A DNA stretch of 64,000 nucleotides from Acidobacteriota bacterium (GTDB lineage: Bacteria; Acidobacteriota; Terriglobia; Acidiferrales; UBA7541). Positions within the stretch are counted from its first letter, which is position 1, and every line of letters starts with the position of its first letter. The stretch is taken from NCBI GenBank assembly GCA_021788095.1, contig JAJYLB010000015.1, positions 18,828-82,827 on the forward strand, in the 5' to 3' direction. The position numbers were made by a program, and so were the translations under genes. This document shows positions 52,208 through 59,949 of the stretch, one piece after another. The notes beneath the pieces were generated by a model. The model made no database searches. It was not told the origin of the DNA and was given only the letters and a program-made list of their open reading frames with translations.

Positions 52208-52603
52208 GGCTGGTGACTTTGGGCCCTGACCGCCTCTCTCCCGGGGTGGGCTGGCGAAGGATTTCCGTGCCTGCTGTATAGGGGGCTGAAGTTTATCCCG
52301 TTCTGGCCTAGGCCTCACACACGGGGTATCCTCGTTGCCTCGCGTTTGCGGGCCGACGAGCCCAGTCGGCTCGACGCGGGCCGGGATGAGGACCGTTCGC
52401 GGGGGGTGCCGATTTCCATGGGCTCTCGTGCATGGCGATTCGAGCGAAGGCCATCCGAGCGGGCGGTCGTCGCTCTAAATCGGGGAGCGGGAACCGCCGC
52501 TGGCGTACGCTCGGCGGCCTCGACGTTTCTGGAAGTGGGGTAAACTCTCGCCGCCAAGCCGGCCTCGGGCTGCAGCCGCGGCGGCAGGGAAAAGAGCAGC
52601 GGG
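52208..52603. other. Gap before the CRISPR-Cas locus
   Basis: No gene is supported in this 396-base gap. A TAAACT -10-like site at about 52541 with no clear -35 could begin the cas transcript about 60 bases before cas6. No repeat of the array type and no tRNA-like attachment site was found here. Confidence 0.4.
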
Positions 52604-53689
52604 ATGAGCGCAGTGGAAGGTCGCCCCTCTCGTGGAGCCCGCGTGGACCTGGGGTTTCTCCCCCAGGTGCCGGTATGTATCGTGGCGCTTGAATTCCGGT
52701 CTCTCATCCCCTCTACGTTGCCGCTCTATAGCGGCTCCGCCTTGCGCGGTATGCTTTGCCGCCGAATCGTCTCGTCCCTATGCCGCAGCCGGTCCTCCCC
52801 CTGCACAGACTTTTGCCATTCGCCTGGGGATTGCCCGGCCCGGTGCTTCCTGTCGGCGGAAACCGGGAGCGGGGAACCCTCCGCGCCATCTTGGGTGCTC
52901 GAACCGCCTGTGCCCGAGGAGCTGGCGAGAATCGCCCATGGAGGTGAGGTCACGTTTCCCTACGCCGTTCTGCCGCCTGCCAGCCTCGGAGAGGCCGCGG
53001 GGCTGAGGAGTTTGGCCCCCATGAGCTTCGAGCCCGGCGCAGTGATCCCGCTCCGTCTGGTGCTGCTGGGCCCTTCCGCCGGTGCGGCTACGGACGTGTT
53101 AGGGGCCCTTGCTCAGGCTCCGCTGGCGCGAACGGCCGCCGGCGCCCCGGGGAGTTTCGAGCTTTTGAGTGCGCACGAGATCGGAGGGACTGGCAGGATC
53201 CTGTTCAGTCGTGGACTCAACGGCATCCCGCTTCAGCGAGCGCCGGCGCGCCCCTTGCTCTCATATGTGAAGGCCGAGGACAGCCGGGTAAAAGCCCTCC
53301 GCGTCTGCTGGCTGACCCCCTTTCGACTCCACACCGACAACGGCTATTGCTACGATCCCCAGCAGGCGGCGGAGCGTTTCGCCGCGGCTTGCTGGTCGCG
53401 CTGCGTCCGGCTTTGCGAGTTGTGCTGCGGGGCGGCGGCCAGGCCTCCGTTCCGGAAATGGGAACCTGGCGATTGGTGGGTCGAAGAGTGCCACGCCTAC
53501 CGGTATGAGTGGAAGCGCGTAAGCCTCCGGCAGAGCCGCGGTATGTCGCTCGACGGCCTAGTCGGCTTTTGCGATCTGTACGGCGAGCTTGGGGACGTGT
53601 ATGCCCTGTCGCGCGTCGCCGAGTTAGCCCATGTCGGCCAGAAGACGAGCTTCGGTCTCGGGAAAGTTCGCGTTTACGTGCTCGAGTGA
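52604..53689 (+). CDS. cas6: CRISPR pre-crRNA processing endonuclease Cas6
   Basis: A 361-residue RAMP protein. The N-terminal half has LYSGSALRGMLCRRIV, followed by a cluster of four Cys (67, 71, 77, 81) as in the CPYxxxF-type region of this Cas6 group, and the C-terminus carries the glycine-rich RAMP loop VAELAHVGQKTSFGLGKVRV. This is the type of Cas6 found with type III loci. It cuts the repeat transcript to leave an eight-base 5' handle (here ACTGAAAC). It is the first gene of the locus and precedes cas10 by 175 bases. The catalytic His or Lys cannot be picked out reliably. Confidence 0.78.
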   Translation: MSAVEGRPSRGARVDLGFLPQVPVCIVALEFRSLIPSTLPLYSGSALRGMLCRRIVSSLCRSRSSPCTDFCHSPGDCPARCFLSAETGSGEPSAPSWVLEPPVPEELARIAHGGEVTFPYAVLPPASLGEAAGLRSLAPMSFEPGAVIPLRLVLLGPSAGAATDVLGALAQAPLARTAAGAPGSFELLSAHEIGGTGRILFSRGLNGIPLQRAPARPLLSYVKAEDSRVKALRVCWLTPFRLHTDNGYCYDPQQAAERFAAACWSRCVRLCELCCGAAARPPFRKWEPGDWWVEECHAYRYEWKRVSLRQSRGMSLDGLVGFCDLYGELGDVYALSRVAELAHVGQKTSFGLGKVRVYVLE

Positions 53690-53864
53690 CCGGGCCGGGC
53701 GCCGAGTACGCCGGCGGAGCCCCATCCGCGAGCGCCCGCGCGAAGCCTGACAATTCTCCTTCCTCTCTTGCGCAGAAGTCGCTTGACATCGCTCCGAACG
53801 CGGTGATAAGCATGCGTTTCCAATTCGCCGGGGAAGAGCCGGCACGCGACACCGGCGCGTTCTT

Positions 53865-55478
53865 ATGCCACTGCCCAAGTTCATCGCCGCCGTCGAAGTT
53901 GACCAGCGCCAAGCCGTCATTCACGCCACCGACAAGCTCAAGGAAGTTCTTGGCGGCTCCTGGACAATCGACGATACGAGAGACGTGGCGACGGAAGCCA
54001 CAAAAGATGAGCCGCACGTCAATCTGATGATGCCAGTCAGCGGCCAGATCTGGCTTGCGGCTGACGGCTTCCCGGCGCTCGCGAGGGTCCTCTGGAAGCT
54101 TCGCGAGAAAATTGTGGAGGAGTGGGACCTGCCTGCAACGTTTGCCGTGGTCCCACTGGACGGGAAGGACTTCGACACAGCTTGCAAGGAGTTGGAAAAG
54201 GGCGTTCGCGCGGAGAAGGACGCGAAAGCCGGAGAGAACGGAAGGGCCAGCCTGCCGGGAATGGCCCACTGCCGCATCCAGCCGACCAAGGCGGCCAATC
54301 GCTGGATTTTCCGGCACGAGGGCCCTGACCAGGACCATCGCCGCGCGTTGATTTCGAACAGCAGCGAACGGCGCCGGAAGAAGGGAAACAAGACGCTGGA
54401 TCTCTTTCGTAAGAAGTTCGAGGTTGCCGGCGGCCCGGGTTACCTGAACGGCTACGGGCGTTGGCCCGAGCAACTGGAGCATCTCGTCGCCTCGGACAGC
54501 GACAAGTTTATTGCCCTGATCAAAGCCGACGCGGACGGCATGGGGCAGCTCACCTCTTCCCTCATTTGGACCGACCTGGTCAAGGAGCACAAGTGGGACA
54601 AGGCGGAGTGGGACACGACTGCGGACGAGGTCGGGTGGTCCTCTCCTGCCGAGAAGGATAGCTGGGCGCCGCAGGAAATCATGACGGCATTCTGTTTGGC
54701 TGTGGATGGCTGCCTGCACGACGCGATCGATAGCGCCGTGAATGGGGTTTTAACGAAGAGACCGGGAAAGGCCGACGACTACTTCCCCGTCGCGCCGATC
54801 GTCATCGGCGGGGAAGACATCTGGATCGTCTGCCGGCGCGACCTGGCGCTGGAATTGGCGATGGAACTGGGCGAAGCCTACGCAAAGTCGGCCAGGAGCA
54901 ATGGGGTCCTGCGGGATGCCCTCGCTACCTTACCGAAGGAAGACAGACCCGAGCTTACCCTCTCATTCGGAATACTTTTCGCCAAGTGCGGCTTCCCCAT
55001 CGAAATCATGGGCGATCTGGCGGAAGAACTGTTGAGGAGTGCGAAAGATCGCCGCAGCGGGGCCGAGCCCAAAGAAGGCTGGGTTGATTACCACTGGCTC
55101 GATTCCACCGGCCGCCAATCGATCTCGGAGTATCGCCGGCAAGGGCTTGCCTATATGGATGCGGGCCGCGAGTTCCTGCTTTACACGCGGCCATGGCGCT
55201 TGTCTCAACTCGGCCCGGCCCTTAAGCACGCGCGAGCGTTCCGCGATGGCATCCCTCCCGGCAAATTGGCCCAACTGGAAACGGCGATGCGGCTCGGAAC
55301 AGACCTTTCCGACCTGGCGTACCGGCAGTGGCGCCTGCGGCTGGACAAGAAGGGCCGGCAAGCCCTGGACGGCGCCGGAATTAACGAGAGGAGCCCGTGG
55401 GGGCCGCCGAATCCGACCGGCGGTTTCTCTACCCGACTATTGGAGCTAGCGGAGTTGGCAGCGATCGTCGGGGGATGA
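53865..55478 (+). CDS. cas10: Compact Cas10 without HD domain, palm motif GGED
   Basis: A 537-residue Cas10-like protein, much shorter than the usual 700-900. No N-terminal HD nuclease motif is present. The first palm region has FIALIKADADGMGQL (216-230), and the second palm holds VIGGEDIWIVCRRDLALELA, with GGED at 315-318 in place of the usual GGDD. The second acid is kept and the first is Glu, so cyclic oligoadenylate synthesis may be reduced or lost. No CxxC zinc motif was seen. The C-terminal helical domain (FRDGIPPGKLAQLETAMRLG) resembles domain 4 of Cas10. It is the large subunit of the effector complex encoded downstream. Confidence 0.83.
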   Translation: MPLPKFIAAVEVDQRQAVIHATDKLKEVLGGSWTIDDTRDVATEATKDEPHVNLMMPVSGQIWLAADGFPALARVLWKLREKIVEEWDLPATFAVVPLDGKDFDTACKELEKGVRAEKDAKAGENGRASLPGMAHCRIQPTKAANRWIFRHEGPDQDHRRALISNSSERRRKKGNKTLDLFRKKFEVAGGPGYLNGYGRWPEQLEHLVASDSDKFIALIKADADGMGQLTSSLIWTDLVKEHKWDKAEWDTTADEVGWSSPAEKDSWAPQEIMTAFCLAVDGCLHDAIDSAVNGVLTKRPGKADDYFPVAPIVIGGEDIWIVCRRDLALELAMELGEAYAKSARSNGVLRDALATLPKEDRPELTLSFGILFAKCGFPIEIMGDLAEELLRSAKDRRSGAEPKEGWVDYHWLDSTGRQSISEYRRQGLAYMDAGREFLLYTRPWRLSQLGPALKHARAFRDGIPPGKLAQLETAMRLGTDLSDLAYRQWRLRLDKKGRQALDGAGINERSPWGPPNPTGGFSTRLLELAELAAIVGG

Positions 55479-55508
55479 TCGGCTTCGCTCCCCCGCGGGG
55501 ATAGTGAA

Positions 55509-56222
55509 ATGGCCGAACTGACGATTCGGTTCACATGGAAGGTCGAGACCCCGCTGCACGTGGGGACGGGGATGTCCCGGGCCGGGTACGTAGACCGGGT
55601 TGTGCGGAGCCATGACGGCAGGCCCTACTTGCCGGGCGACGCAGTCAAAGGCGCCATACGAGGTTCGGCGGAGCGCCTCTACCACTGGTTGGTTCCAACG
55701 GCGAAGCCGGAAGCGGACGATGAGAAGAGCTCCCTGCCGCGGAATGGAGTTCTGTGCCGGATCTTCGCTCCCGAGGCGCTGAAGGCTTCAACATACGCGG
55801 AGCCGGCAGCTTCCTCGGCCGCGTATCGTTTTCCTCCTTCCCTCAGCCTGGACCCAGCCAAAACAGATCGGTCCGCCTCGACCCGGATCGATTCGGAAAC
55901 GGGCGCGGCCATGGGACATACCCTGCGCTTCATCGAAAGATGGGTTCGCGTCGAGACGTTTCCGATCGCGATCGAAGCGAGCGGCGGAGACTGGGCGCGA
56001 GAACCTGATTTTCTCGACCTCCAATTCCTGTTCATGGCCGTCCTTTGCGCCGACGCCGTCGGCGGCAAGCGCGGCATAGGCTACGGCCGAGTCGAAATCC
56101 GCGGCCTGCCGGCTATTCTCGCGGGAATTGACCGAGCGACGTTGGCGGAGCGCGCGACGGTCGAGGCCGTAAGGAGCCACCTGCAACGGTGGGAACCGGA
56201 CTGCAAGAACGATGAACTATAG
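55509..56222 (+). CDS. Single-domain Cas7 (Csm3-like RAMP)
   Basis: A 237-residue Cas7 backbone subunit. The N-terminal text VETPLHVGTGMSRAGYVDRV contains Asp29 at the place of the target-cutting Asp of Csm3; RPYLPGDAVKGAIRGSAERL is the conserved second motif, and GGKRGIGYGRVEIRGL the glycine-rich loop. It overlaps the next gene by 11 bases. In the cyanobacterial III-Dv complex the equivalent domain is fused to the Cas5-Cas11 part; here it is separate. Confidence 0.8.
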   Translation: MAELTIRFTWKVETPLHVGTGMSRAGYVDRVVRSHDGRPYLPGDAVKGAIRGSAERLYHWLVPTAKPEADDEKSSLPRNGVLCRIFAPEALKASTYAEPAASSAAYRFPPSLSLDPAKTDRSASTRIDSETGAAMGHTLRFIERWVRVETFPIAIEASGGDWAREPDFLDLQFLFMAVLCADAVGGKRGIGYGRVEIRGLPAILAGIDRATLAERATVEAVRSHLQRWEPDCKNDEL

Positions 56223-57672
56223 ACTGCAAATTCGCCTCGTTGACCCCGCCACGCTAGGCCGGCGGCCGGCAGTGAGCAACGAGATCCGAAGCCTGGACTT
56301 CATCCCCGGGACCTCGCTGCGCGGAGCCATTTTCGACGTCTTGCGCGCCAAGGGCCTGGAGGGCTCGGCCGGGGCCTGGCTCGGCCCGGAGGGGCCGCGC
56401 TGGAGTTGCGGCTGGCCCGCGAGCAACGGCTGCCACGGCGACTGGCAGATCGCCGTGCCCATGCCCAAATCGTTTCAGCAGCAAAAGCGGGGAAGCCTGC
56501 GCAGAAATATTTTGGAAGTGGATCAAGCAGGCGGCGCGGAAGCCGCGTCCGACAAGGCGCAGTGGATTCGTCTCAAAGACCGGTGGTTGCGCGTGGAGCG
56601 CGGCAAGGCGGCTGCCCCGTTCGAGCCGCCGTCGTCCGAAGTCGACATGCACGTGGCGCTGCACTACGGCCGCCAGGGCCATCGCCACGAAGGCTTGTTC
56701 TCCCGCGAGACGGTGGGCGCCCATAACTGCTTCGTTGCCTACGTTTCGCACAAGGGTCCGCTCGATTGGAAGGCGCTCGCTTCGGCCGACGGCGCCGTTT
56801 CCCTCGCGCTCGGCAAACGGCGCAGCGCGGGTGGTGCCGCAACCCTGGAGTGGCGCGAGGCCGGTGCGTTCTGGCCGCCGGGGGAGATGCAGGAGCCGAA
56901 TCAAGCTGTGATTCAACTCATGACGGACGCCGTCATTCCCGGACCTTCGGGCGGGTATCTTCGCGGGCTCGATTCCGCCGCATTCAGCGGGCTGGCGGGC
57001 GCTAAAGGTGAAAAGGGCGTGGAGGCTCTCAAGGGCGCTTCCTCGTTCCGCGAGGTCCCCGGTTGGTCGGGGCTGTGGAACCGGTCACGCGAGCAGTCTC
57101 TAGCCATCGAGGCGGGCTCGGTCTGGCGAATCTGCTGGGACGAAACCGATCGGGAGGGGGTCGAAGGCTGGCTGAGGAGGATTGAGGAGGAAGGCCTGGG
57201 CATTCGCCGGCACGAGGGCTTCGGGTGGGTGGCCATCAATCCCACGTGGCTTATCGGACCGCTGCCGGATGCCTTTAGGGAGATGGGTGCGCCATCGCCC
57301 AAACCCATCAAGAGCGGGCCCTGGCCCTGGCCCGGTCTGGAAAACCCGAATCGGGAGGACCTCACGAATTTGGTCGAAGGGGCAGCGAGGGACTCCGAGA
57401 AGCTCCGCGCCGAAGAGAATCTTGCGCGCGTCCACGACCTCACCGCCATCGTCCAGCGGTCGGGCGCCAGCGAGGCAGTGAAATTCCTCGAACAGCGCGC
57501 CAGCCGTGAAAATCCAGGCCCGTGGAAGGAACTGAACGAAACGATCGGAGGGCGGCTCACGGCGCTCGGGGGCCGTCCTCCCGAATTGGCCCTGTTCTAT
57601 CTGGAGGCGCTGAAAACCGAGCTGAAGATAAAACCGAAGAAACCAGGTGGGCAAAGTGGCGATCGCGACTAG
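56212..57672 (+). CDS. csx10: Csx10-like Cas5 protein with helical C-terminal extension
   Basis: A 486-residue RAMP protein. Residues 1-350 fit Csx10, the Cas5-like subunit that defines type III-D: SNEIRSLDFIPGTSLRGAIF, AGAFWPPGEMQEPNQAVIQL, and the ending GLGIRRHEGFGWVAINP. Residues about 378-476 form a separate, mostly helical segment (NREDLTNLVEGAARDSEKLR; EAVKFLEQRASRENPGPWKE; PELALFYLEALKTELKIK), which is a plausible fused Cas11 small subunit because no separate Cas11/Csm2 gene is present. That identity is inference. Overlaps genes on both sides. Confidence 0.77.
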   Translation: MNYRLQIRLVDPATLGRRPAVSNEIRSLDFIPGTSLRGAIFDVLRAKGLEGSAGAWLGPEGPRWSCGWPASNGCHGDWQIAVPMPKSFQQQKRGSLRRNILEVDQAGGAEAASDKAQWIRLKDRWLRVERGKAAAPFEPPSSEVDMHVALHYGRQGHRHEGLFSRETVGAHNCFVAYVSHKGPLDWKALASADGAVSLALGKRRSAGGAATLEWREAGAFWPPGEMQEPNQAVIQLMTDAVIPGPSGGYLRGLDSAAFSGLAGAKGEKGVEALKGASSFREVPGWSGLWNRSREQSLAIEAGSVWRICWDETDREGVEGWLRRIEEEGLGIRRHEGFGWVAINPTWLIGPLPDAFREMGAPSPKPIKSGPWPWPGLENPNREDLTNLVEGAARDSEKLRAEENLARVHDLTAIVQRSGASEAVKFLEQRASRENPGPWKELNETIGGRLTALGGRPPELALFYLEALKTELKIKPKKPGGQSGDRD

Positions 57673-59284
57673 CAGCTATCGGCCGTACTATCTGGAAATC
57701 AGAGGCGAGCTGAAGCTATGCGAGGCGTCGCCCCTGCACGTCGGCGCGGGCGAGGAGTGGAGTCTGGTCACCGACGCTCCGGTTCTGCGCGATCCGGCCG
57801 ATCACCGCCCCTACATTCCCGGCTCGAGCTTGCGCGGCGTGCTGCGCGGCTTCCTCGAGCGCGAGAGCAGGCTTCTTGTCGGTGGCTGGAAGGGTGTGTT
57901 CGACAGCCTCTTCGGCCACGCGCCAGGGAAGGGCGAGTCGGAGGGGCACAGCTTCCTCGGTCGCCTCACCGTCTTCGATGCCTGCTGCGACCCGAAGGAC
58001 CAAGGTGGAAGCGAGGTCCGCGATCACGTCAAAGTCGAGCCGGAGACAGGCGCCGCCGCCGACCAAGGCAAGTTCGATGCCGAGGCCATCTTCGACGCCA
58101 GTTTCGCCCTCCGCTTGATTTACGAAGGCGGCGACGACGGCGACCAAGAGATCGTGCTGCTTCGCGCCGCGCTGCGCGCCCTCGAAGACGGCGAGTTGCG
58201 CGTGGGCGCAAAGGGCGGCTGGGGCTACGGCAAGCTCGTGCTTTCCCACGGCTGGGAGTGGCGCTCGTTCCGGCGGAACGATCCGAGCGAGCTTGCGAAG
58301 TACCTCAAGCGACGTCTGGAACCGGGATCGAAAGACGAAGGGGAGTGGAAGATCGCTAGTGGCTTTCCAAGTCCTGCCGCAGCGCAGCCAGCCGCCGCGG
58401 CCAGAGGCGGCGACGATGATCTCGCCCCGCGCTCGATTTTGGAATTCGAGCTCCGCATCCAATGCGAAGGGCCGGTGCTGGTGAAGTCGCCTGTCCCACC
58501 CGAAATTCTCGCCAAGGACGAACTCGATCGACTTGAAGGGCAGACGAAGAGCGACGCGAATCGCTGGTGGGAAGTGGGGCGGCACGTCGCGGACCACGTT
58601 CCGCTGGTCTCCGCGGCAGTTCATGTGCAACCCTACCTTCCCGGGTCGAGCTTGCGTGGCGTGCTGCGCAGCCAGGCCATGCGAATCTGCCGCAGCCAAG
58701 CTGCTGAGACCAGTCCGGGCGAGCGGGACTGGCTGTGGAAGCGTCTGTTCGGAACCGCGAAAGGCGGGTCTAAGGGAGTCGAGGATCGCAAAGGCTGCAT
58801 CGAGGTCGGCGATGGCCGCCTGCATGGAGATCCGCAGTACGTCTACCTCGATCACGTGGCGATTGACCGGATCACCAACTTTGCCGCTGACAGGAAGAAA
58901 TTCTCCGCCTGCGCTCTCGAAAGCCCGGCCTTCGATCTAACCGTCCGGTTGGTTCTGGAGCGGGGTCAGAAGGCTTGTGCCGCGCTTTTCGCTTTCCTGC
59001 TCCGCGATCTCGGAGAGCGAGGCAAGCTGTGGCTGGGCTCCGGGACGACTCGCGGCTACGGCATGGTGGCGAGCAGCCAGATCCTCTCGTTCCGCGCCAA
59101 TCTGGTCAAGGCGGACTGGCCGGCAGCGCCGGGCGGCGCGGAAGAGAACGGTCGAGTCCGGTTTTCGCTGCCGGAAGACAGCGAGGCGCAATCGAACGGA
59201 ATCCTGCGGAGCGATCTCGGTTGGCTTTGGAAGGCGCTCGACGGCGCTTGGGGGGCCGCTTGCGAGAGGGAGGGAGGGGCATGA
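57647..59284 (+). CDS. Double Cas7 (two Csm3-like RAMP domains fused)
   Basis: A 545-residue protein with two RAMP domains. Domain 1: CEASPLHVGAGEEWSLVTDA, with Asp43 in TDAPVLRD at the cutting position, HRPYIPGSSLRGVLRGFLE, and the loop GAKGGWGYGKLVLS (187-200). Domain 2 starts near 265: QCEGPVLVKSPVPPEI, Asp316 in HVADHVPLVSAAV, VQPYLPGSSLRGVLRSQAMR, and GSGTTRGYGMVASSQ. The linker (PAAAQPAAAARGGDDD) is low complexity. This matches the Cas7-2x subunit of III-Dv, which carries two target-cleavage sites. GTG 57647 is used; GTG 57656 has a better spaced AGGTGG. Confidence 0.82.
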   Translation: MGKVAIATSSYRPYYLEIRGELKLCEASPLHVGAGEEWSLVTDAPVLRDPADHRPYIPGSSLRGVLRGFLERESRLLVGGWKGVFDSLFGHAPGKGESEGHSFLGRLTVFDACCDPKDQGGSEVRDHVKVEPETGAAADQGKFDAEAIFDASFALRLIYEGGDDGDQEIVLLRAALRALEDGELRVGAKGGWGYGKLVLSHGWEWRSFRRNDPSELAKYLKRRLEPGSKDEGEWKIASGFPSPAAAQPAAAARGGDDDLAPRSILEFELRIQCEGPVLVKSPVPPEILAKDELDRLEGQTKSDANRWWEVGRHVADHVPLVSAAVHVQPYLPGSSLRGVLRSQAMRICRSQAAETSPGERDWLWKRLFGTAKGGSKGVEDRKGCIEVGDGRLHGDPQYVYLDHVAIDRITNFAADRKKFSACALESPAFDLTVRLVLERGQKACAALFAFLLRDLGERGKLWLGSGTTRGYGMVASSQILSFRANLVKADWPAAPGGAEENGRVRFSLPEDSEAQSNGILRSDLGWLWKALDGAWGAACEREGGA

Positions 59285-59949
59285 GCGAAGCCGCAAGCGG
59301 CACCGGGAAAAATCCGGCTCGCCTCTACGTTGAGCGCGTGTCGGTTCCGGCTGCCGATGAGGCAAACAAGTGGATCGCCGAACGGGTCGGCACGCTAGGC
59401 GGAGACGCTTTCGAGATCTTGCAGTCGGTTGGCGAGTGCAAGGCTGACCGCTTGGCGGAGGGCGGAAGGGCGGAAGTGGGTGAAACTTTCGCGGGCCGCA
59501 TCTTCGGCCCGAACGCCGAGATTCGCTGGGTGCGGGTCGGCTCGGGCTATCTGCTTTGGTGGCTTTCGGAGGATTCCCAAGCTCGCCGGCCGGGGGATGG
59601 CGCGGCCAGCATGGAAGAAGTCAATTGCGACAAGCCCGCCAGAGCCACGCGGCATTACCTCGTCGGCTATTGGGACGACGGTCTCGGCCAGTTTCGGGAG
59701 GGAAACATTCCCGGCGAAATTACCTACTCGAAGATCATTGCCGGGAATCCGAAGAAGGGCGACCGGGTCTACGTGGACGTGGTCGAGTATTTTGTAGGGG
59801 AGCCGGAGACAGGTCTGTCCTTTAGCAGCGAAGAAGAGATTCGGAAGTTTGAGATCGAACTGAACAAACCCCGCGTCATCGCGCACCGGTGCATAGGCAT
59901 CGGGTGCGATCGGGACAGGGAGGACGGAGGGCGGCGTGAAAATGCCTGA
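59281..59949 (+). CDS. csx19: Csx19-like type III-D protein
   Basis: A 222-residue protein starting in an ATGA overlap with the double Cas7. It has no RAMP glycine loop. The pattern AGRIFGPNAEIRWVRVGSGY then LLWWLSED, followed by TRHYLVGYWDDGLGQFREGN and IPGEITYSKI, and later RVYVDVVEYFVG, resembles the Csx19 family that accompanies Csx10 in type III-D loci. Csx19 is a structural part of the III-Dv complex. The assignment rests on the motif order and position; sequence conservation in this family is low. Confidence 0.68.
   Translation: MSEAASGTGKNPARLYVERVSVPAADEANKWIAERVGTLGGDAFEILQSVGECKADRLAEGGRAEVGETFAGRIFGPNAEIRWVRVGSGYLLWWLSEDSQARRPGDGAASMEEVNCDKPARATRHYLVGYWDDGLGQFREGNIPGEITYSKIIAGNPKKGDRVYVDVVEYFVGEPETGLSFSSEEEIRKFEIELNKPRVIAHRCIGIGCDRDREDGGRRENA

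Noticed and set aside
53865..55478. Calling the system type III-A or III-B from the Csm3-like domains
   Set aside because: A Csx10-like subunit, a Csx19-like gene, a double Cas7 and a TIGR03986-like RAMP together fit III-D, and no Csm2, Csm4, Csm5 or Cmr1/Cmr3/Cmr5 gene is seen.
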